In this document: one piece after another, positions 37,069 to 45,055 of the stretch
How the letters are laid out: each line of letters opens with the position of its first letter
How positions within the stretch are numbered: position 1 is the stretch's first letter
Source of the DNA: Streptococcus sp. HMSC074B11
GTDB lineage: Bacteria > Bacillota > Bacilli > Lactobacillales > Streptococcaceae
Reading direction: 5' to 3'
DNA length: 45,742 bases
Assembly: GCF_001808705.1 (NCBI RefSeq)
Contig: NZ_KV794219.1
Span: forward strand, 1 to 45,742
Program-made: the position numbers and the translations under genes
The notes under the pieces: generated by a model
What the model was told of the DNA's origin: nothing
The model's database searches: none
What the model saw: the letters and a program-made list of their open reading frames with translations, nothing else

Positions 37069-37699
37069 TCATACAAGCGGCCAGCAAGAGGAAAGGCACA
37101 AAAGGAAGTCTTTCCTTTTTCTTTAGTAGGAGAAAGGCTAGGATACCAGTCGTGGAGGCAAATTGAATTAAAATCAGCATTTCAGTTAGGCTAAAAATAA
37201 GTGCACAAGAAGCCAGAAAGAGAAAATCTCCAGCACCTATGCGGATATCGATAAAGTGAGCCAAAATTCCCAAGATAAGAAAGAAAATCATAACTAGATT
37301 CCAACCACAGCAAACTATGAGGAATAAGTGAAAAGTCAGCCAGACTAGCAAGGGATATTCTTGATGACGAAAGTCGTAGATGCCTAAGGTCAAGCCAGCG
37401 GCGATCAAAATGACTTGATTCAAAGTTAGAAATCCCAAAGAAAAAGTTAGAAAGAGTAGCCCCAAGAATAACTCAAAGAGGGTATACCAGAAAGGATAGT
37501 GGGCCTTGCAATAGCGACAGCGAAAGCCATGGACTACTTGAGAGACAATCGGAATCAAATCCAGTGATTTCAAGCGAGTCTGACAAGAATCACAGTGACT
37601 AGCAGGGAAAACAATGGATTGCTCAGGGAAACGATCAATGACCAATCCAAGAAAGGAAGCAAAAATAGCTCCAACAAGAAAAAAGTAAAGGTGAATCAT
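37037..37699 (-). CDS. cilC: type IV prepilin peptidase of the competence pilus
   Basis: 220 residues, A24 aspartyl protease. Two CxxC pairs (CDSC, about 36-39, and CRYC, about 59-62) form the zinc site; catalytic Asp residues are in [10 protein letters not shown] (about 107-116) and the GAGDF motif (about 151-155). About seven membrane helices. It cleaves and methylates ComG-type pilins needed for DNA uptake; CilC is the pneumococcal name. Upstream there is no SD; instead a ComX-box-like TCCGAATT ends seven bases before the ATG, suggesting competence control and a very short or absent 5' leader. Its 3' end overlaps trpA. Confidence 0.9.
   Translation of the reverse strand: MIHLYFFLVGAIFASFLGLVIDRFPEQSIVFPASHCDSCQTRLKSLDLIPIVSQVVHGFRCRYCKAHYPFWYTLFELFLGLLFLTFSLGFLTLNQVILIAAGLTLGIYDFRHQEYPLLVWLTFHLFLIVCCGWNLVMIFFLILGILAHFIDIRIGAGDFLFLASCALIFSLTEMLILIQFASTTGILAFLLLKKKERLPFVPFLLLAACMIIFGKLVLLG
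37100..37120 (+). terminator. possible trp operon terminator inside cilC
   Basis: AAAAGGAA (37100-37107) pairs with TTCCTTTT (37112-37119) around four bases, with a T-rich tail. It lies 32 bases after the trpA stop and within the antisense coding region of cilC, the only place available since the genes overlap. Confidence 0.4.
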
Positions 37700-37706
37700 A
37701 CTTATT

Positions 37707-37714
37707 AATTCGGA
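37707..37714 (-). promoter_or_regulatory. candidate ComX (combox/CIN) site of cilC
   Basis: The minus strand reads TCCGAATT, two mismatches from the TACGAATA combox, with the CGAAT core intact. A T-rich stretch stands upstream. It ends seven bases before ATG 37699. Confidence 0.45.
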
Positions 37715-37731
37715 AAAAATAAGAGAAAGAG

Positions 37732-37737
37732 TATAAT
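37732..37737 (+). promoter_or_regulatory. -10 box of the GNAT gene
   Basis: TATAAT with transcription expected near 37744; no good -35 is seen. Confidence 0.45.
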
Positions 37738-37769
37738 AGTTGGATAAAGGAGAAATTTTAGAAGCAAAT

Positions 37770-38225
37770 ATGAAAATTCACTTTGAAAAAGGACTTCAGA
37801 TAGAAAATGCCCAACTCATTTGTCGCTGGTCTAATGCTTTGGGAGAAAGTTTTCAGAAGCAATGGATGGGACCCAAAATTTCTTGTCCCTTGATTGTCCA
37901 ATCCTTACAAAAGCTGGAAGGAATTTTTTCCATTTTTGCTGATGAAGAGTTTGTAGGTGTCATCCAGAAAATCAGGCTAGAAGACAGGAATCTTCATATC
38001 GGGAGATTTTTTATCAATCCTCAGAAACAGGGGCAGGGCTTAGGTAGCCAGGCTTTAAGGAAATTTGTTAGTTTGGCCTTTGAAAATGAAGACATAGATA
38101 CTATTTCTCTAAATGTCTACGAGGCAAATCAAACAGCTTACAATCTTTACCAAAAAGAAGGATTTGAAATTGTTCAGACTATTGAAATTCCAGAACAAAA
38201 ATATATGATGAGAAAATCTAGGTAA
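37770..38225 (+). CDS. GNAT-family N-acetyltransferase
   Basis: 151 residues. The acetyl-CoA pyrophosphate loop QKQGQGLGSQAL (about residues 87-98, Q/R-x-x-G-x-G/A type) and the C-terminal YEANQTAYNLYQKEGFE (about 118-134) are standard GNAT motifs, RimI/RimJ-like. The acceptor is unknown. I start at ATG 37770 (AGAAG five bases upstream). An in-frame TTG at 37740 would begin before the expected transcription start from the -10 at 37732. Confidence 0.85.
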   Translation: MKIHFEKGLQIENAQLICRWSNALGESFQKQWMGPKISCPLIVQSLQKLEGIFSIFADEEFVGVIQKIRLEDRNLHIGRFFINPQKQGQGLGSQALRKFVSLAFENEDIDTISLNVYEANQTAYNLYQKEGFEIVQTIEIPEQKYMMRKSR

Positions 38226-38275
38226 GGACTAGATGATACTGAGAACTGTACCCGTACAATTTTTGGTTTTCAAAC

Positions 38276-38304
38276 TTGTTGCAGAGAAATTTTCTTGATA
38301 AAAT
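38276..38304 (+). promoter_or_regulatory. truA promoter, unusually close to the ATG
   Basis: TTGTTG (38276-38281), 17 bases, TAAAAT (38299-38304), with TG one base before the -10. The start codon is at 38311, only six bases further, so the transcript would start at or next to the A of ATG. Confidence 0.65.
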
Positions 38305-38310
38305 AGATAT

Positions 38311-39060
38311 ATGACTAGATATAAAGCTATCATTTCCTATGATGGTTACGCCTTTGCTGGTTTTCAACGGCAACCACACGCGCGTAGTGTCCAAGAGGAA
38401 ATTGAAAAAACTTTAACCAAATTAAATAAAGGGCAGGCCATTACCATTCATGGTGCTGGGCGAACGGACAGTGGTGTTCATGCCTTAGGGCAGGTCATCC
38501 ACTTTGATCTTCCCTATCAGATGGATGAGGAAAAGCTTCGCTTTGCTCTCGATACTCAAAGTCCTGAAGATATTGATGTGATTTCGATTGAGATAGTGGC
38601 TGATGATTTTCATTGCCGTTATGCCAAGCATAGCAAAACCTACGAGTTTATTGTGGACAGGGGGCGTCCTAAAAATCCTATGAAACGTCATTATGCTACC
38701 CACTATCCCTATCCACTAGATGTGGAACGCATGCAAAAGGCTGTGAAGAAATTAGAAGGAACCCATGATTTCACCGGTTTTACTGCTGCCGGAACCAGTG
38801 TGGAGGACAAGGTAAGAACGATCACGGAAGCTAGTCTTATGGTTGATGAAACAGGTCAGTTTTTGACCTTTACTTTCTCAGGCAATGGTTTCCTCTATAA
38901 GCAGATTCGAAATATGGTTGGAACCTTGCTGAAAATTGGTAATAACCGTATGCCAGTTGAACAGATTGACCTTATCTTGGAGAAAAAAGACAGACAGTTG
39001 GCAGGTCCAACTGCAGCACCTAATGGATTGTATTTAAAGGAGATTCGTTATGAAGAATAA
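38311..39060 (+). CDS. truA: tRNA pseudouridine(38-40) synthase
   Basis: 249 residues, normal for TruA. Catalytic Asp is in [15 protein letters not shown] (about residues 50-64). Further family motifs are [13 protein letters not shown] at the start, RSKTYEF-type ([11 protein letters not shown]) and [14 protein letters not shown] near 200-213. It modifies anticodon-stem uridines. No Shine-Dalgarno precedes the ATG, and the promoter position predicts a leaderless mRNA. The next gene starts 11 bases before its end. Confidence 0.95.
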   Translation: MTRYKAIISYDGYAFAGFQRQPHARSVQEEIEKTLTKLNKGQAITIHGAGRTDSGVHALGQVIHFDLPYQMDEEKLRFALDTQSPEDIDVISIEIVADDFHCRYAKHSKTYEFIVDRGRPKNPMKRHYATHYPYPLDVERMQKAVKKLEGTHDFTGFTAAGTSVEDKVRTITEASLMVDETGQFLTFTFSGNGFLYKQIRNMVGTLLKIGNNRMPVEQIDLILEKKDRQLAGPTAAPNGLYLKEIRYEE

Positions 39061-39823
39061 TCGTATTTTAGCACTTTCAGGAAATGATATTTTTAGTGGT
39101 GGTGGACTAGCTGCTGATCTTGCGACCTATACTTTGAATGGTTTGCATGGTTTTGTAGCCATGACTTGCTTGACTGCCTTGACAGAAAATGGTTTTGAAG
39201 TCTTCCCGACGGATGAGACTATTTTTCAACAACAGTTGGATAGTCTTAAAAGCGTAGACTTTGGAGGGATTAAGATTGGTCTCTTGCCGACTGTTGGTGT
39301 TGCTGAGAAAGCATTGAATTTCATCAAGGAAAGATCAGGAGTCCCTGTCGTTCTGGATCCTGTATTGGTTTGTAAGGAAACGCATGATGTTGCAGTTAGC
39401 GAACTCTGTCAAGAGTTGATTCGCTTTTTCCCTTATGTGACTGTCATTACACCCAATCTACCTGAGGCAGAATTGCTAGCAGATCAAAAGATTGAAACCT
39501 TAGAAGATATGAAGTCTGCAGCGCAGAAATTGCATGACTTAGGAGCGCCAGCAGTCATTATCAAGGGAGGAAATCGTCTCAGTAAGGATAAGGCTGTGGA
39601 TGTCTTTTATGATGGAGAGAATTTCACTATTCTTGAAAACCCAGTCATTCAAGGACAAAATGCTGGTGCAGGATGTACCTTTGCATCAAGTATTGCTAGC
39701 CAGCTAGTTAAGGGAGAAGAACTTTTACCAGCAGTAGAAAGTTCTAAAGCCTTTGTTTACCGAGCTATTGCACAAGCAGATCAATATGGAGTGAGACAAT
39801 ATGAAGCAAACCAAAACAACTAA
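39050..39823 (+). CDS. PfkB/ThiD-like kinase (pyridoxine or hydroxymethylpyrimidine)
   Basis: 257 residues, ribokinase fold. N-terminal [29 protein letters not shown] (about 103-111), [10 protein letters not shown] (about 138-147) and the anion-hole motif [13 protein letters not shown] with the catalytic GAGCTF segment (about 200-212). In ThiD/PdxK enzymes this site phosphorylates HMP or pyridoxine. The following overlapping gene is an ECF S component of the vitamin type, so import plus trapping by phosphorylation is likely; which vitamin is not settled by sequence. Confidence 0.87.
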   Translation: MKNNRILALSGNDIFSGGGLAADLATYTLNGLHGFVAMTCLTALTENGFEVFPTDETIFQQQLDSLKSVDFGGIKIGLLPTVGVAEKALNFIKERSGVPVVLDPVLVCKETHDVAVSELCQELIRFFPYVTVITPNLPEAELLADQKIETLEDMKSAAQKLHDLGAPAVIIKGGNRLSKDKAVDVFYDGENFTILENPVIQGQNAGAGCTFASSIASQLVKGEELLPAVESSKAFVYRAIAQADQYGVRQYEANQNN

Positions 39824-40262
39824 AATCGCCCTAGTATCTATCTTAGCAGCCAGTTCTGTCGTATTGGGGTATTTTATAAAAATCCCAACACCAACTGGTT
39901 TTCTAACACTTTTGGACGTTGGAGTCTTCTTCACAGCCTTTTACTTTGGAAGCCGTGAAGGAGCCGTTGTCGGAGGGTTAGCAGGATTTCTCATTGACCT
40001 CATTTCAGGCTACCCTCAGTGGATGATTTTTAGCTTAATCAATCATGGTTTGCAAGGCTATTTTGCAGGCTTTAAAGGGAAATGGCAATGGTTAGGATTA
40101 GTCTTAGCGACTCTATTCATGGTGGCTGGTTATGCCTTGGCATCAGCTTGGATGAATGGTTGGGGAGCAGCTATTCCAGAAATCATCCCAAATCTCATGC
40201 AAAATGTTGTTGGAATGACTCTAGGATTTCTTCTTTGTCACAGTGTAAAGAAATTCAGATAA
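39801..40262 (+). CDS. ECF transporter S component (vitamin precursor uptake)
   Basis: 153 residues, five to six hydrophobic segments. The N-terminal ALVSILAASSVVLGYF has the small-residue A-x3-A pattern by which S components dock on EcfT, and IPTPTGFLTLLDVGVFFTAFYFG forms the ligand side. The ATPases and EcfT are elsewhere. Overlap of 23 bases with the kinase gene ties its substrate to that kinase, probably pyridoxine or an HMP compound. Confidence 0.85.
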   Translation: MKQTKTTKIALVSILAASSVVLGYFIKIPTPTGFLTLLDVGVFFTAFYFGSREGAVVGGLAGFLIDLISGYPQWMIFSLINHGLQGYFAGFKGKWQWLGLVLATLFMVAGYALASAWMNGWGAAIPEIIPNLMQNVVGMTLGFLLCHSVKKFR

Positions 40263-40303
40263 TAGTGAAAAAAGGAAACCTACTCCGAACTATTAGGGAA
40301 CTA

Positions 40304-40332
40304 TTGAAAAAACTCTGATTATTTGCTAAAAT
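40304..40332 (+). promoter_or_regulatory. yqgQ promoter, very close to the ATG
   Basis: TTGAAA (40304-40309), 17 bases, TAAAAT (40327-40332) with extended TGC. The -10 overlaps the first possible ATG (40331), leaving ATG 40340 seven bases downstream, at the expected transcription start. Confidence 0.6.
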
Positions 40333-40339
40333 GAAAGCT

Positions 40340-40555
40340 ATGAAAACACTCTACGATGTGCAACAATTTCTCAAACAGTTCGGTATCATTGTTTATATGG
40401 GAAAACGTCTCTATGACATTGAACTGATGAAGATTGAACTATCACGGATTTATGATGCAGGCTTGATGGATAAGCTAGATTATCTTGAAGCAGAAGCTGT
40501 TCTTCGCAGAGAGCACAAACTAGAATTAGACTATTTAGAAAAAAATGGAGATTAG
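40340..40555 (+). CDS. YqgQ-family (DUF910) small protein
   Basis: 71 residues: MKTLYDVQQFLKQFGIIVYMG, then KRLYDIELMKIELSRIYDAGLM, the three-helix YqgQ pattern of Firmicutes, which has helical, nucleic-acid-binding-like structure but no proven role. The ATG at 40331 lies inside the -10 box, so I use 40340. There is no clear SD. It precedes the rhodanese-like gene by five bases, as commonly seen in this genus. Confidence 0.82.
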   Translation: MKTLYDVQQFLKQFGIIVYMGKRLYDIELMKIELSRIYDAGLMDKLDYLEAEAVLRREHKLELDYLEKNGD

Positions 40556-40560
40556 GTAAT

Positions 40561-40941
40561 ATGGTAACTTGGGTATTATGGGGACTTATTGTAGCGATGT
40601 TGGCTTGGATGGGATACAACTACCTTCGCATTCGTCGTGCAGCAAAAATTGTAGACAATGCAGAGTTTGAGTCTTTGATTCGTACAGGTCAGTTAATTGA
40701 CTTGCGTGATCCAGCTGACTTCCACAGAAAACATATCCTTGGAGCTCGTAATATTCCTTCAAATCAATTGAAGACAAGTCTTGCAGCTCTTCGCAAGGAT
40801 AAACCAGTCCTTCTATATGAAAACCAACGTGCGCAACGTGTGACCAATGCAGCACTTTTCTTGAAAAAGCAAGGCTTCTCAGAAATTTATATCCTCTCTT
40901 ACGGATTGGATTCATGGACTGGGAAGGTGAAGTCTAATTAA
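40561..40941 (+). CDS. membrane-anchored rhodanese-like protein without catalytic Cys
   Basis: 126 residues. An N-terminal membrane helix (about 3-22) precedes a rhodanese fold: LIDLRDPADFHRKHILGARNIP (CDC25-like motif, about 44-65) and LLYENQRAQRV (about 82-92). In active sulfurtransferases the latter loop begins with Cys; here Glu occupies that site and there is no Cys in the protein. It is thus probably a non-catalytic binding domain facing the cytoplasm. GGAG precedes the ATG in the yqgQ stop region. Confidence 0.87.
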   Translation: MVTWVLWGLIVAMLAWMGYNYLRIRRAAKIVDNAEFESLIRTGQLIDLRDPADFHRKHILGARNIPSNQLKTSLAALRKDKPVLLYENQRAQRVTNAALFLKKQGFSEIYILSYGLDSWTGKVKSN

Positions 40942-40991
40942 AATGTGAAAAAACTTGTCACATATGTTTAATATAAAGTCTCGGCTTTTTA

Positions 40992-41000
40992 TGGTATAAT
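40992..41000 (+). promoter_or_regulatory. promoter of first DUF4190-like copy, extended -10
   Basis: TGG then TATAAT (40995-41000). The same TTTTTATGGTAT context recurs before the second copy at about 41382. Confidence 0.6.
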
Positions 41001-41032
41001 TGTTAGTATAAAATTTAAGGAGTTTTTTGAAG

Positions 41033-41260
41033 ATGAAAGAAAAGAAAAAACCATCACTTGTTTTAGGTATCCTATCTATCGTTCTTGGTTTGCTATCTCC
41101 AATCGTAGGTCTCGTTTTGGGGATCATTGGTCTAGTCTTGGCTAATTCACATCAAAAAGAATCTGAATTAGACTATAAAACAGAACGAATTCTTAATATC
41201 GTAGGGATTGTAGTTTCTGTAATTAACTGGGTTGCAGGACTCATCTTAATGATGCACTAA
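41033..41260 (+). CDS. DUF4190-like small membrane protein, copy 1
   Basis: 75 residues: charged N-terminus (MKEKKKPSL), two tightly joined hydrophobic segments (about 10-38) rich in Gly/Leu/Ile, a short loop with NSHQKESELDY, and a third helix (about 52-73). This is the DUF4190 pattern; function unknown. ATG 41033 has AAGGAG ten bases upstream; TTG 41027 is too near the SD. Copy 2 follows at 41427 with the same promoter and terminator layout. Terminator at 41274. Confidence 0.8.
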   Translation: MKEKKKPSLVLGILSIVLGLLSPIVGLVLGIIGLVLANSHQKESELDYKTERILNIVGIVVSVINWVAGLILMMH

Positions 41261-41273
41261 TCAGGATTCTAAC

Positions 41274-41304
41274 AAAAAAAGCTTTATTTTTAAAAGCTTT
41301 TTTT
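41274..41304 (+). terminator. terminator of copy 1
   Basis: AAAAAAAGCTTT with AAAGCTTTTTTT around a T-rich loop. The sequence just after it, GTTTTATCCACT, is repeated after copy 2, where it encodes the end of rsuA. Confidence 0.8.
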
Positions 41305-41426
41305 GTTTTATCCACTCTTCTCGGTTCAAGAATCGGATAACATAGTGCTAATATTTTTCACCCAATTGATAAAGCCGATTTTTATGGTATTATTCATTTG
41401 TGTTTAGTTTAAGGAGTTTTTAGAAT

Positions 41427-41654
41427 ATGCAAGAAAAGAAAAAAGCGTCACTTGTCTTAGGAATCTTATCTATCATTCTTGGTTTGCTTTCGCCAGTGGT
41501 AAGTTTGATTTTGGGGATTATTGGTCTAGTCTTAGCTAACTCACATCAAAAAGAATCTGGACTAGACTATAAGAGAGAAAAAAATTTGTCCATCCTAGGG
41601 ATTGTCATTTCTGCACTTCACTTTATTTTAGGTGTTATGCTATTCGTACGCTAA
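41427..41654 (+). CDS. DUF4190-like small membrane protein, copy 2
   Basis: 75 residues, about two thirds identical to copy 1. The loop sequence LANSHQKES is unchanged and the last helix has diverged most. It has its own AAGGAG, a -10-like TATTAT (about 41389) in the same context as copy 1, and its own terminator (41664-41693). Tandem duplication of the whole unit is the clearest explanation. Confidence 0.8.
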   Translation: MQEKKKASLVLGILSIILGLLSPVVSLILGIIGLVLANSHQKESGLDYKREKNLSILGIVISALHFILGVMLFVR

Positions 41655-41663
41655 AGAAGATTT

Positions 41664-41693
41664 AAAAAAGCTTTATTTGTTTAAAGCTTTTTT
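41664..41693. terminator. terminator shared by copy 2 and convergent rsuA
   Basis: AAAAAAGCTTT with AAAGCTTTTTT. It sits between the copy 2 stop and the rsuA stop at 41697. Confidence 0.8.
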
Positions 41694-41696
41694 GTT

Positions 41697-42422
41697 TTAT
41701 CCACTATTTTCTAAGTATGTTTTAATAATCCGCAGTTCTTCTTTGTTTAGAGGTCGGAAACCACCTTCTGCTAGGTCAGAGTCTAACATAAAATCTCCAA
41801 ATTGAACTCGTTTTAGGGCAGTGACCCTGACACCAACAGAGAGGAACATTTTTTTGACTTGATGAAACTTTCCTTCAGAGATGGTGATAGTGGCTTTGCT
41901 GAGACTAGGACTTGAGGATAAAATCTCAAGTTGAGCAGGTTTACAGGTAGTTCCGTCTAAAAATACAATTCCATTCTTAAATTCTTGGATATGATTAGGA
42001 GTCAGTGCTCCATTGACCTCTACTTGGTAAGTTTTATCGACATGGTATTGAGGATGGAGGAGTTGAAAACCTAGAGGCCCATTGTCTGTTAAGAGGAGGA
42101 GTCCTGTCGTATCCCGATCCAGACGACCGATGGCGTAGAGTTGGTCAGACTGGAGATGCTGAGGAAGGAGGTCCATGACCGTTGGGAGTTTCTTATCCTT
42201 GCTTGCAGTTACGACTCCATTTGGCTTATGGAGCATGAGGTAGGTGTGTTCGTATCCTTGAATTCTTATGCCTTGGAACATCAGTTCTTGAAGTCCTGTA
42301 TCAACATTCTGTGCAAGGGAACTAGCAGGGAGTCCATCAACTAAAATTTCTTTTTTCAAAAGAGCTTGTTTCATGGCTTTTCGACTGATTTTTTCCTGAG
42401 CTAATAATTTATCTAAACGCAT
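41697..42422 (-). CDS. rsuA: 16S rRNA pseudouridine(516) synthase
   Basis: 241 residues. An N-terminal S4 RNA-binding domain (MRLDKLLAQEKISRKAMKQAL, about 1-60) is followed by the RsuA/RluB-type catalytic domain with the active Asp in IGRLDRDTTGLLLLTD (about 98-113) and KTYQVEV, GKFHQVKKM. It isomerises U516 in helix 18 of 16S rRNA or a related site. Divergent from typA. Confidence 0.92.
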   Translation of the reverse strand: MRLDKLLAQEKISRKAMKQALLKKEILVDGLPASSLAQNVDTGLQELMFQGIRIQGYEHTYLMLHKPNGVVTASKDKKLPTVMDLLPQHLQSDQLYAIGRLDRDTTGLLLLTDNGPLGFQLLHPQYHVDKTYQVEVNGALTPNHIQEFKNGIVFLDGTTCKPAQLEILSSSPSLSKATITISEGKFHQVKKMFLSVGVRVTALKRVQFGDFMLDSDLAEGGFRPLNKEELRIIKTYLENSG

Positions 42423-42531
42423 ACCAGCCTATCTTATCATAAGTCGCTTGCTTTGAAAAGGCTTGAAGTGAAAAGAAAAGTACAGTGAAAACATTTACAC
42501 TTACTTGAGTTAAGTCATTTGCTCAAAATTG

Positions 42532-42540
42532 TGGTATAAT
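42532..42540 (+). promoter_or_regulatory. typA promoter, extended -10
   Basis: TGG followed by TATAAT (42535-42540), with no good -35; about 37 bases before the initiation region. Confidence 0.6.
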
Positions 42541-42583
42541 CGTTCAGTTAGAAAATAAATTTTTGAATACAATAGAGGAAATC

Positions 42584-44425
42584 ATGACAAAATTAAGAGA
42601 AGATATCCGTAATATCGCGATTATCGCCCACGTCGACCACGGTAAAACTACCCTTGTTGACGAATTGTTGAAACAATCTGAAACTCTTGACGCGCGTACA
42701 GAGTTGGCAGAGCGCGCAATGGACTCAAACGATATTGAAAAAGAGCGTGGGATCACCATCCTTGCGAAAAATACAGCAGTTGCCTACAACGGAACTCGTA
42801 TCAATATCATGGACACACCAGGGCACGCGGACTTCGGTGGAGAAGTTGAACGTATCATGAAAATGGTTGACGGTGTTGTTTTGGTCGTAGATGCCTACGA
42901 AGGAACCATGCCACAGACTCGTTTCGTATTGAAAAAAGCCTTGGAACAAGACCTTGTGCCTATCGTTGTGGTTAACAAGATTGATAAGCCATCAGCTCGT
43001 CCAGCAGAAGTAGTAGATGAAGTCTTGGAACTTTTCATCGAGCTTGGTGCGGATGATGACCAACTTGACTTCCCAGTTGTTTATGCGTCAGCTATCAACG
43101 GAACATCTTCATTGTCAGATGATCCAGCAGACCAAGAAAAGACTATGGCGCCAATCTTTGACACTATTATCGACCACATTCCAGCTCCAGTTGATAACTC
43201 AGATGAGCCCCTTCAATTCCAAGTGTCACTTTTAGACTACAATGACTTCGTAGGTCGTATCGGTATCGGACGTGTCTTCCGTGGTAGTGTAAAGGTTGGG
43301 GACCAAGTTACCCTTTCTAAATTGGATGGTACAACTAAGAACTTCCGTGTCACAAAACTCTTTGGTTTCTTTGGTTTGGAACGTCGTGAAATTCAAGAAG
43401 CTAAAGCTGGTGACTTGATTGCCGTTTCAGGTATGGAAGATATCTTCGTTGGTGAAACAATTACTCCTACAGACGCAGTTGAAGCTCTTCCAGTTCTTCA
43501 CATCGATGAGCCAACACTTCAAATGACTTTCTTGGTCAACAACTCACCATTTGCTGGTCGTGAAGGTAAATGGGTCACTTCTCGTAAGGTTGAAGAGCGC
43601 CTTCAAGCAGAATTGCAAACAGACGTTTCTCTTCGTGTTGAACCAACTGACTCACCAGATAAATGGACTGTATCAGGACGTGGGGAATTGCACTTGTCAA
43701 TCCTCATTGAAACAATGCGTCGTGAGGGCTATGAGCTTCAAGTATCTCGTCCAGAAGTTATCGTAAAAGAAATTGATGGCGTCAAATGTGAACCATTTGA
43801 ACGCGTGCAAATTGACACACCTGAAGAATACCAAGGATCCGTTATCCAAAGCCTTTCTGAACGTAAAGGTGAAATGTTGGATATGATCTCAACTGGTAAT
43901 GGTCAAACTCGTTTGGTCTTCCTCGTTCCTGCGCGTGGTTTGATTGGATACTCAACTGAGTTCTTGTCAATGACTCGTGGTTACGGTATCATGAACCATA
44001 CCTTCGATCAATACTTGCCATTGATTCCAGGTGAAATCGGTGGACGTCACCGTGGTGCACTTGTTTCTATCGATACTGGTAAGGCAACGACTTACTCTAT
44101 CATGTCTATCGAAGAACGTGGAACAATCTTTGTTAACCCAGGTACTGAGGTTTACGAAGGAATGATCATCGGTGAAAACTCTCGTGAAAATGACTTGACA
44201 GTTAATATCACTAAAGCCAAACAAATGACCAACGTTCGTTCAGCTACCAAGGACCAAACAGCGGTTATCAAGACTCCTCGTATCTTGACTCTTGAAGAAT
44301 CACTTGAGTTCTTGAACGACGATGAATACATGGAAGTAACGCCTGAATCTATTCGTTTGCGTAAACAAATCCTTAACAAGGCAGAGCGTGAGAAAGCAAA
44401 CAAAAAGAAAAAATCAGCTGAATAA
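42584..44425 (+). CDS. typA: ribosome-associated GTPase TypA/BipA
   Basis: 613 residues. G1 AHVDHGKTT (about residues 13-21), G2 ERGITI, G3 DTPGH (about 73-77), G4 NKID (about 127-130) and G5 SA, then the domain II beta barrel, EF-G-like III/V and the BipA-specific C-terminal domain ending in a Lys-rich tail. It binds 70S ribosomes and supports assembly and stress translation. ATG 42584 follows AGAGGAAA; an in-frame TTG at 42563 would add seven residues and is less likely. Codon use is strongly optimised, as expected for high expression. Confidence 0.97.
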   Translation: MTKLREDIRNIAIIAHVDHGKTTLVDELLKQSETLDARTELAERAMDSNDIEKERGITILAKNTAVAYNGTRINIMDTPGHADFGGEVERIMKMVDGVVLVVDAYEGTMPQTRFVLKKALEQDLVPIVVVNKIDKPSARPAEVVDEVLELFIELGADDDQLDFPVVYASAINGTSSLSDDPADQEKTMAPIFDTIIDHIPAPVDNSDEPLQFQVSLLDYNDFVGRIGIGRVFRGSVKVGDQVTLSKLDGTTKNFRVTKLFGFFGLERREIQEAKAGDLIAVSGMEDIFVGETITPTDAVEALPVLHIDEPTLQMTFLVNNSPFAGREGKWVTSRKVEERLQAELQTDVSLRVEPTDSPDKWTVSGRGELHLSILIETMRREGYELQVSRPEVIVKEIDGVKCEPFERVQIDTPEEYQGSVIQSLSERKGEMLDMISTGNGQTRLVFLVPARGLIGYSTEFLSMTRGYGIMNHTFDQYLPLIPGEIGGRHRGALVSIDTGKATTYSIMSIEERGTIFVNPGTEVYEGMIIGENSRENDLTVNITKAKQMTNVRSATKDQTAVIKTPRILTLEESLEFLNDDEYMEVTPESIRLRKQILNKAEREKANKKKKSAE

Positions 44426-44444
44426 GAGCTAGAAAGAGCAGAAA

Positions 44445-44690
44445 ATGGTCTATTTAATCATAGGGATTTTATTACTCTTACTCTATATATTTGCGACACC
44501 TCAAAGTATCAAGGGAACGGTTAATATTGTAATTCTTGTTTTTGGTCTCGTTTCCCTCGTGATTTTGCTCATGTTGTCCATCCTGCAAATCTTTCAGCTA
44601 CCAACAGAATTCTTTATTACAGTAGCCATGCTGGTCCTTACTTACTTTAGTTTGCGAGATATATCCTTAATGTCGGTGAAAAAGAGATAG
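44445..44690 (+). CDS. DUF3165-like small membrane protein
   Basis: 81 residues, three hydrophobic segments (about 2-15, 22-43, 52-70). It matches the streptococcal DUF3165 pattern that, as I recall, follows typA in pneumococci. AGAAAGAG stands before the ATG, 19 bases after the typA stop, so it is likely co-transcribed. Function unknown. A terminator follows at 44743. Confidence 0.75.
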   Translation: MVYLIIGILLLLLYIFATPQSIKGTVNIVILVFGLVSLVILLMLSILQIFQLPTEFFITVAMLVLTYFSLRDISLMSVKKR

Positions 44691-44742
44691 GAAAACGGCT
44701 GTGGAGTTCTGCTAGAATTCAGTAAAGATATTTATTAAACAT

Positions 44743-44785
44743 ACCACAAGTGAAGTCAGAAAAACTGAGTTTACTTGTGGTTTTT
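44743..44785 (+). terminator. rho-independent terminator
   Basis: ACCACAAGT (44743-44751) pairs with ACTTGTGGT (44773-44781), with an inner TCAG/CTGA stem and a T tract. Confidence 0.8.
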
Positions 44786-44992
44786 GCTTTGTAGAATCTA
44801 GAAATTTAGGTTCTTTCAGCTTCATCGACTTCCTACTTTCATTCACTATAGATTTTTATTAAGTAGCAGATAATAGAAGAACTTCTGGGAGGAAATCACA
44901 TTCTTACTGTGAATGTTTACAAAGGCTACGGATGCTTTTCTTTCAAAATTGGATAAAGAAGCTAAATATAACAATTTTGTTATTCAAATCCT
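44786..44992. other. intergenic stretch without genes
   Basis: Together with the preceding terminator and the following promoter it fills the 365 bases between the DUF3165-like gene and the surface protease gene. I see no ORF with a ribosome site. A TTCAC..GTGAA-like small dyad around 44910-44935 is too weak to call. Confidence 0.4.
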
Positions 44993-45021
44993 TTGTAGGC
45001 GTTTACTATTTTTGATATACT
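44993..45021 (+). promoter_or_regulatory. promoter of the surface protease gene
   Basis: TTGTAG (44993-44998), 17 bases, TATACT (45016-45021) with TG one base before the -10. Confidence 0.6.
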
Positions 45022-45055
45022 GGAAGAAGGAATAGATACGAAATTGGAGTTTGTC

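Noticed and set aside
37740..37769. TTG start for the GNAT protein, adding ten residues
   Set aside because: The TTG lies upstream of the expected transcription start from the -10 at 37732-37737 and the added residues include the SD-like AAAGGAG.
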